Under the pieces are notes generated by a model, which saw nothing but the letters and a program-made list of their open reading frames with translations, had not been told where the DNA came from and did not search any database. Both the position numbers and the translations under genes were made by a program. This document shows positions 57,551 to 64,000 of a stretch of DNA of 64,000 bases, piece after piece; the first letter of the stretch is position 1, and the number at the start of each line of letters is the position of its first letter. The stretch lies in assembly GCA_029747015.1 (NCBI GenBank), contig JAKOGI010000056.1:124001-188000 (forward strand), in the 5' to 3' direction. The DNA is from Carnegiea gigantea. Lineage: Eukaryota > Streptophyta > Magnoliopsida > Caryophyllales > Cactaceae.

Positions 57551-58179
57551 ATTCATATCACTAGTCTACATTAGATATTTTAGGAAAAATATTTTGTGAA
57601 TTAACTTTGAAAGAAAAATTAAGAGAAAAAACTAACACTGAAAAAGTCAATTTTAAAAACTTAATAGTTTGAACCTTTCAGCTTCTTAAGAATTAGCTTT
57701 TTGGTACAAAAAATTTATTCAAAAAAATAATTTTATGAAGCACTTTAAAATTAGTTGTTTAATCAAGTCACACAATTAATTAATCTTGCCCCATAAAGTT
57801 ATTTCTGTGGAGAAAACTGCATGTGTAAGTCAAAGAAAAAGCCAAAGAGGGATAGCAGTTCAGGTGAAACCTAGTAAATAGGTCATTCAATTCGGGTATG
57901 GGTCGGGCTATATTCGGGTTAAGTGACATTTCGAGTCGCTTCGGTTTGGGTCGGGTATGGTTCAGTTCGGGTCGATTTCGAATTAACCAATTGTTGTCAA
58001 ATATATTCGTCATGCCAAAACAAGGAACTTTGTAGAAAATTTTGGGTCGGGTATGGTTCAATTCGGGTCAATTCAGATTTCGGGTCCACTTTCGGGTGAG
58101 CATATTTCAGGTGTCAGCTCGGGTATGAGTCCGGGTCGTTCGGTTCGAGTTTCGGGTCTCGGATCAGTTTTACCAGGTC
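57551..58179. other. Low-complexity TTCGGGTCGGGT region
   Basis: From 57890 to 58175 the sequence is made of variants of TTCGGGT and GGGTCGGGTATGG, a pattern common in decayed plant transposons. No gene. Confidence 0.6.
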
Positions 58180-58566
58180 TAGTTCAGGTAGCGGATAACT
58201 GTTTAGGTAGCGGATAACGTTTCTAATTCAACTGTTAGCGAATAGCTGTTTAGATAAGCAGTTGAAAATAATGTGTTCAGTAAATTTAGCTGTTGGGTTA
58301 GCTGATTGATATAAAAGCATATATATAATTTACAAATATAAAATTTTCAAAGGATATTCTTTGGCCAAAAAATATGAAACGCTACTTTTGAATTCCAAAC
58401 GTTAGTACTATTAGTTTTTCAAAAACGCTGCTTAAAACGCTAAATGCTACTTGAAATGTTAGTCAAAATACTATGTTACCGAATACTAAAAATTACCTGA
58501 TGAGTGTATTGATTTAGTCAAAACGTCAAACGCTGCCCAAAACGCTATTGCCGAACACGCCCTTAA
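58180..58566 (-). mobile_element. MITE family A, copy 2, inverted relative to copy 1
   Basis: The minus strand starts GGCGTGTTCGGCAATAGCGT and matches copy 1 (44201-44634) along its length, for example AAGCAGCGTTTTTGAAAAAC, TATTTTTTGGCCAAAGAATA and CTTATCTAAACAGCTAT. Its far end is truncated relative to copy 1. Confidence 0.75.
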
Positions 58567-58856
58567 TCGGTTAAAAAAAAAAAAAAAGAAAGATTGTATG
58601 TCATATGATAGATTCATAATAAATATTTTATTGGGTAGTTGAAATTAAAGTTTCATATTTTGGAGAAGCAAAGAGATGTGAGTTTTCAAAAACGGATGTT
58701 AATTAGGGAACTAAAATTTGGACCCAATGGAAACTTTGAGGCTACAATCACCAATTCACCATGGATGTCTGGCTTGTAGTACTCTCTAATCTTTTCAGGT
58801 TTACAGCAAAATGTTCATCTATCTCTTCATGCCAGCTTCACGGCAAGAAAACATAT

Positions 58857-59186
58857 ATTTAGGGTATGTTTTTTCCGTTCGAAAATAAGGATTGGTAAAT
58901 GGATAAAATGGATGGGGATTGATAGAAATAGATTAAAGTTGGTTGAAGTTTATATTTTTTGTTAAAGTTGGTAGAAGGAGGTTGAAGTTTGTTAAAGTTG
59001 AAATAAGTTAGTATATTTTTGCGAATGATGGTCAGAAGTTGGTTGAAATTTTGAATAAAATAGGTTGAAATTGATTGAAGTTGGATTTTTTTCGGGGTTA
59101 GATTCAGTAAAAGTTGGTAGAAGTAGCTTAAAATTGATTGAACTTGGCAAAATAGAATTTACCGACGACAAGAACATGCCTTAAAT
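58857..59186. mobile_element. MITE-like element with 21-bp terminal inverted repeats
   Basis: The ends ATTTAGGGTATGTTTTTTCCG (written as an inexact pair) and the reverse complement of 59166-59186 match at 16 of 21 positions. The interior is built of AAGTTGGTTGAAGTTT-type variants. No coding sequence. Confidence 0.55.
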
Positions 59187-60472
59187 CCTAGTAAACAATA
59201 TTCTTTTTTTTGTTTTTTTGCGATCTTGGATCCCTTATTTCACTGGAATTAAGCTACTGTTAATTCAATAAGGAGTAGAGTTCTCCCATTGTAAATTTTC
59301 TCCATTCAAAAAACTTGAATATAAAATTTTATTTGAGGAGAACAGGTGACAAACTATTTAAACCAACCTATATCGGTTCCTTTTTTTCCCACACAAATTC
59401 TTTCTTTTCACAAACCTGAAAGAGACAAGATCATGGAATTATGTATCTTCCATGAATGAAAAAGTCATGTAGTACACACACACAGACAGATCAAAAGCCA
59501 GTTAATATTGTTGCTATCAGTCCTGTTCACTCCTCTCTCTCTCCCCCCTCCCCCAAGAGGAATTGCCATCGATTTTTTTTGTCGATGCTAAGCTCCATTT
59601 TAATCGATTTTTATGCCAAAATTGGCAGTTTCGTATTTTTCTAAAGTTTGTCTCTTTATTTATAATAATTTAATTTTCCTTTTGACTGAAATATTTATTT
59701 ATATTCTCTATTCTTAAGAGAGTTTTAATCTAAGACATTAGATACAAAGGTCGAATTTTAAATCACGACAATATTGATTACAAGGTCCTACATTAATACA
59801 AGATATGTCGAATCATAAAAGATTATTCATAATATGATTGTCATAATTTTAGAATCGAACATCAATTATATTTGTATTAATTATTTTAAAATGAAATTTT
59901 ATATCTATATTTTATATCGGTATTTATTCATTTACAATTTTTATTATGAGTGCCACATAGTGCTTTATTAATGAAATCATTATATTTTTGCTTTTATAGA
60001 AAAGATGAATCAAAAGCCGGATAATTTCTATCCCATCCCTAATCATTAATCTTGGTTGAGGTAGCTCTATCTTTAAGAACGTCCAAAATTCATCTTTAAT
60101 GAACATCCACTCACCCACGTGATGATGCGGCTTGGATTCAATCCTTGAATTCCGGATCTCAAAGCTGTATTCTTGATTGGGATACTGCGGATTTTACTTT
60201 TCCATTCACGGAATCGCATTCCATTATGAGCTGTACGATGAAGATTGGTGAATCACGACACTACCTAATCCTTGGTCAGAATCCTCCATTTTTGAATATA
60301 TTCTTCAATCATCACTCAATTGTTCATTCAAATTCAACCCATCTCTATCACACCCACCATGACACTTTTCTTTGTTTGTGCTCAACTTGGACTTTTTACC
60401 ATACCCATTTACGCAATCTCCCTCTTTTTCCCCATTTCTCTCCATAGATCTTTCTCTCTCCTCTAATCTGAG
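59187..60472. other. Intergenic and UNC93-like 5' flank
   Basis: AT-rich. The promoter and 5' UTR of the UNC93-like gene should lie within about 60150-60472; the last 70 bases are pyrimidine-rich (TCTTTCTCTCTCCTCTAATC). No clear TATA box was singled out. Confidence 0.5.
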
Positions 60473-62069
60473 ATGGGTTTTGGAGATGATCACGAATCAA
60501 TGCAGAATTCACGATCAAAACCAAATCTTTCGAAGTTCAGGTACAATTCTCCATTGGTTCAGGTCATTTTGATAGGCCTAGTATGCTTCTGTTGTCCTGG
60601 CATGTTCAATGCACTTTCCGGCATGGGTGGTGGCGGTCAGGTGGACCACACGGCGGCGAACAATGCCAACACCGCCCTGTACACCACCTTCGCGGTGTTT
60701 GGCATTCTGGGTGGCGGCATTTACAATGTTTTAGGCCCTAGGCTTACTTTGCTTGCAGGCTGTTCAACGTATGTCCTTTATGCTGGTTCTTTCATAAACT
60801 ACAACCACCACCAGAGCCAGACCTTTGTTATTGTCGCTGGTGCCCTTTTGGGTGTTGGGGCGGGTCTGCTTTGGGCTGGTCAAGGTGCCATCATGACTTC
60901 ATATCCTACTTCTGGGAGAAAGGGTACTTACATTTCCATTTTTTGGAGTATTTTCAATATGGGTGGAGTGATTGGTGGGTTGATTCCATTTGTGTTGAAC
61001 TATGATAGGAGTGCGGCTGCTTCTGTTAATGATGGGACTTACATTGGGTTCATGTGTTTTATGGCTGTTGGGGCTCTTCTCTCACTTGCAATTTTGCCAC
61101 CTAGTAGAGTGATTAGGGATGATGGTACTGCGTGTACTCATATTAAGTATTCAAATGTGTCTACTGAGCTTGTTGAGATCCTGAAGTTGTTCTTGAATTG
61201 GAAGATGCTTTTGATTGTACCAGCAGCTTGGGGGAGCAACTTTTTCTATACTTATCAGTTCAATAATGTGAATGGGGAGTTGTTCAATTTGCGAACCAGG
61301 GGATTGAACAATGTATTCTATTGGGGAGCTCAGATGTTGGGCTCTGTTGGGATTGGATACCTGATGGATTTCAGCTTCCAGAGTAGGAGGAAGAGGGGTT
61401 TCCTGGGGATTGTAATTGTTGGTCTGCTTGGGACTGCAATTTGGGGGGGTGGTCTTGCCAATCAGCTGAGGTACTCAAGGGATCATGTGCCTGAAAAGCT
61501 CGATTTTAAGGACTCTGGTAGTGCTTATGCTGGTCCCTTCCTCTTGTATTTTAGTTATGGTTTGCTGGATGCCATGTTCCAAAGCATGGTTTACTGGGTT
61601 ATTGGTGGTTTAGCTGATGATTCTGAGACACTTAGCAGGTAAAAAATAAGACCCAACTACTGGTATTACATGCTTCTACAGTTACCAGGGCAAGCTGCCT
61701 ATATACTGCCCTTTTATCTCATTTTTCACTATACATATAGGTTTCAATTTGGAACTTCATAGAAGTCAAAACGTTGTCTCTGCAAATTGTTTCAGGTATA
61801 GTGGGTTCTACAAGGGGGTGCAGAGTGCAGGGGCAGCAGTTGCTTGGCAAATTGATGTGCACAGTGTGTCCTACCTGCACCAGCTGATTATCAACTGGGC
61901 ACTCACTACAGTCAGCTATCCTATCCTGCTTCTGCTTGTCATGTTGGCTGTCAAGGATGACGATGGGAGTCCAGAGCATGCATATGAGGGTAATGGTGGG
62001 CTTAACAACTTTACTTCATGCTTATGCCCCCCCCCCTCTTTCTTAACCTACAACATTTGCTTGTTGTGA
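60473..62069 (+). CDS. UNC93-like major-facilitator family protein, 2 exons, about 479 aa
   Basis: Exon 1 is 60473-61638, ending AGCAG|GTAAAA. Exon 2 is 61796-62069. The phase (2, then 1) is right. The protein starts MGFGDDHESMQNSRSKPNLS and has the family's N-terminal RYNSPLVQVILIGLVCFCCP and NALSGMGGGGQVDHTAANNA. About eleven membrane segments follow, including FAVFGILGGGIYNVLGPRL, GALLGVGAGLLWAGQGAIM and WSIFNMGGVIGGLIPFVLN. Exon 2 gives YSGFYKGVQSAGAAVAWQID and a last membrane segment LTTVSYPILLLLVMLAV. It closely resembles plant UNC93-like protein 1 (Arabidopsis At1g18010). Animal UNC93 proteins regulate ion channels or receptor traffic; the plant role is unproven, though related plant UNC93-like proteins affect potassium balance. 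The read-through end after HAYEG (low-complexity CLCPPPSF) looks unconserved, and a donor GAGG|GTAATG near 61988 may lead to another short exon. Confidence 0.92.
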
Positions 62070-64000
62070 AATTGTGATAGTCATAGTGATGATTTGATGC
62101 AAGTCGTGTACATCATATGGTCTCTGTGCAATATTGAATCAGCCAACTTGGTTTACTTCTGTCGTTTATCTTCAAGCTTTCCAGATTTTGTTGCTGGTTT
62201 CTGCTTGATCATGGTGGACTATGCCCAAACATATTAAATAAAGCGCAATGGACTTTTCAAGGCCATTGTGCAATGATCTGTCAGTGTCATTGGCCAAAGT
62301 ACATCTCTTATTATCTTGGCTTTCTGTTGGAGTGTTGGCTGCATGACTCTGTAAAATCGCAGAGAGGATTCATGATGTTTTGCAGCTGATGAAGTAGGAC
62401 ATTGTATTGTAATCCTAGAGTGATAAACTGTGTATTACCACCCCACTTAATAAATAATTAAAGATGACAACCAGCCATAGGTTCCTCTGATTCATGTTGG
62501 TTGCTGGGAAGAAGTGAACATGGATGGCATGCCATAATGCTAAGTTTTGTTTCTAGCAGATATTTAGGATATGAAAGATACAGAGATGCTGATCCCTTCC
62601 AACAATAGGAGAGGCATCTAATTTCTTATTATAATACGTCCACAGTTGTGCTTTACTGATTTCATCCTTGATTCTTCAATGTCTTATTCAGTAATTTGAA
62701 TCAACCAAGTTGAAGGCCGTGAAAAGACCGTTGGGCGATCTCATGCCAAAAATAGCTGATAAGTACATTTGTGCTAATGAAGGAATATGTTTGAGATAGG
62801 AAGATGATCATAAGTTGATGTCTCCTCGTGAGTGCCACGCCATGCTGCTGTATTTTACTTAAAAGATCTAGTGTACTGTAGTCCTTTAGAACTATTTTAT
62901 CATATATGAATCCTGATGAGGAAATGGCTTTTTTGATTATCATATTTGAGTCTCACTTTATTTACCATGGTCATTTATGTTCTCCCCCACCCCCCCTCTT
63001 CTTCCGGTAGGGTCCCAGCAGGGATCCACAAGCTTAGCAGCCTTAACTGAGGGGCATTATTCTCTTCCTTATAAATTGTGACACCCCCCCCCCCCCAAAA
63101 AAAAAAAACCAAAAAAATGGGGGCAGGTATGAAATGACCGCAAAGGTAGGTAGCTTGTACTGGCCCATATATGTCTGCTTGGGATCAGCTGGGAGGCTGT
63201 TACTATTTTGTACACTGAGTCCCCTACTATGATGAAGATGACTTCTATATTTGAAGAAAACCTTGAGGTTATCTTCTTATGTCTTGCCTGAAGTATATAG
63301 GAGAGCTTCCCAGTATCTCTGACTGTAAATGGCTGTTCTGAAATCGAATATCAGCAATGATACAATGGCTTGGAATGGTGTGCCGTGTGCCTTGAGCAGT
63401 AAGAATAAGTTGATCACCTCTTTGTTTTTCTCCATTGGGTCTCTTCACTTGGCCATTTGTCTCTTTCCTTGATGGCGGTTAGTTGGGTTAAACCTTCCAG
63501 CGTTAAAGATGTCTCGGTAGAACAACAAGATTGGAGAAAACTGGGCTCCTTTGGCAATTTGGTAGCTTACCTAGAAGGATAGGAGCTGACGTATTTTGAG
63601 GGCAAGGCCCCTTCAGGTTTTCAAGTGCTATTTTTTTAAGATTGTTGTGAGGTTGGACACAGCTGCTCAATTGTGGTCCAAAGATGTCTCTTTTGAATTT
63701 TGTAGATAAAAATATGCTAGATAGCTTGAGGGCATAATGATTTCTGTACTGGCCATTGTGCAAATGCCATATGGGTATCACCCCTTTGGCATCTCATTTA
63801 TATATTATTTTATTACTAATTAAAAAAAAGGATCACATGACTTGGAATGGACATCTTTTTTGTTTCTGAAGCGATGGATGGGTGGGGATGGGATTGCTAG
63901 ACAGAATTAATGGTTTAGTATATTTATCGATGTATTTTTACTTGTGATTTGTAAGTTGATTAGCAATCACACCTTGAATCAGTGCAAATTAGTTACGATT
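62070..64000. other. 3' flank of the UNC93-like gene, no further gene recognised
   Basis: Contains a C13-A12 homopolymer pair (63084-63108) and C-runs near 62028 and 62990. ORFs on both strands show no family resemblance. Confidence 0.5.

Noticed and set aside
1..64000. CRISPR arrays, operons or a bacterial-type defence system
   Set aside because: No spaced short repeats with unique spacers were seen, and all genes are intron-bearing plant genes or eukaryotic transposons.

Overview
This is nuclear DNA of a dicotyledonous flowering plant. The coding exons are short and split by AT-rich GT..AG introns, the recognisable genes have close Arabidopsis counterparts, and most of the window is plant retrotransposons, MITEs and microsatellites. 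The species cannot be named from the sequence. There is no operon, CRISPR array or rRNA, and I saw no tRNA gene.

Host genes, left to right: a partial Tim17/Tim22/Tim23-family preprotein translocase of the HP30/HP30-2 type (6643-8108, minus; first two exons only); BIN4, a DNA topoisomerase VI accessory protein (24574-28126, plus; twelve exons, all phases agree); a thaumatin-like protein with a probable GPI-anchor exon (28618-30210, minus; three exons); a small plant-specific Cys/His-rich protein (33096-33533, minus; upstream 5' UTR exon and TATA box); POP5, an RNase P/MRP subunit (45998-47245, plus); a DUF599 membrane protein with a problematic exon junction (48606-49349, plus); and an UNC93-like major-facilitator protein (60473-62069, plus). 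From memory, Arabidopsis chromosome 5 carries DUF599, a Cys/His protein, a thaumatin-like protein, BIN4 and HP30-2 close together (At5g24600 to At5g24650). If so, the window is an old syntenic block stretched by transposons, with POP5 and UNC93-like as additions.

Transposable elements: (1) 1-5930 is an L1-type LINE (minus) split by a nested RTE-type LINE (about 1010-5094). (2) 10390-16213 is a complete non-autonomous LTR retrotransposon (minus) with 5-bp target duplications, a tRNA-Asp primer site and a single Gag-like ORF. (3) 18454-23038 is a nearly full-length RTE LINE with a 15-bp target duplication, set in a field of AT-rich degenerate repeats that ends in a Helitron-like 3' terminus (23874). 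(4) 37613-43490 is a patchwork: a CACTA-like end, a 227-bp tandem satellite, a Mutator transposase fragment, a 77-bp repeat, a severely 5'-truncated RTE insertion with an 18-bp target duplication, and an RNase H fragment. (5) 52109-57536 is an almost complete but frame-broken L1 LINE (minus) with poly(A) and target duplications. MITEs include a Stowaway-like element (47964-48220) and two inverted copies of a roughly 400-bp family (44.2 kb and 58.2 kb).

The host genes do not form a pathway. I found no defence or biosynthetic system. The most unusual items are the Gag-only LTR element with GC-rich palindromic repeats that differ in number between its two LTRs, the exact 227-bp satellite carrying a hairpin in each unit, the recurring T(n)G(n) homopolymer pairs, and the nested LINEs beside the HP30 gene.
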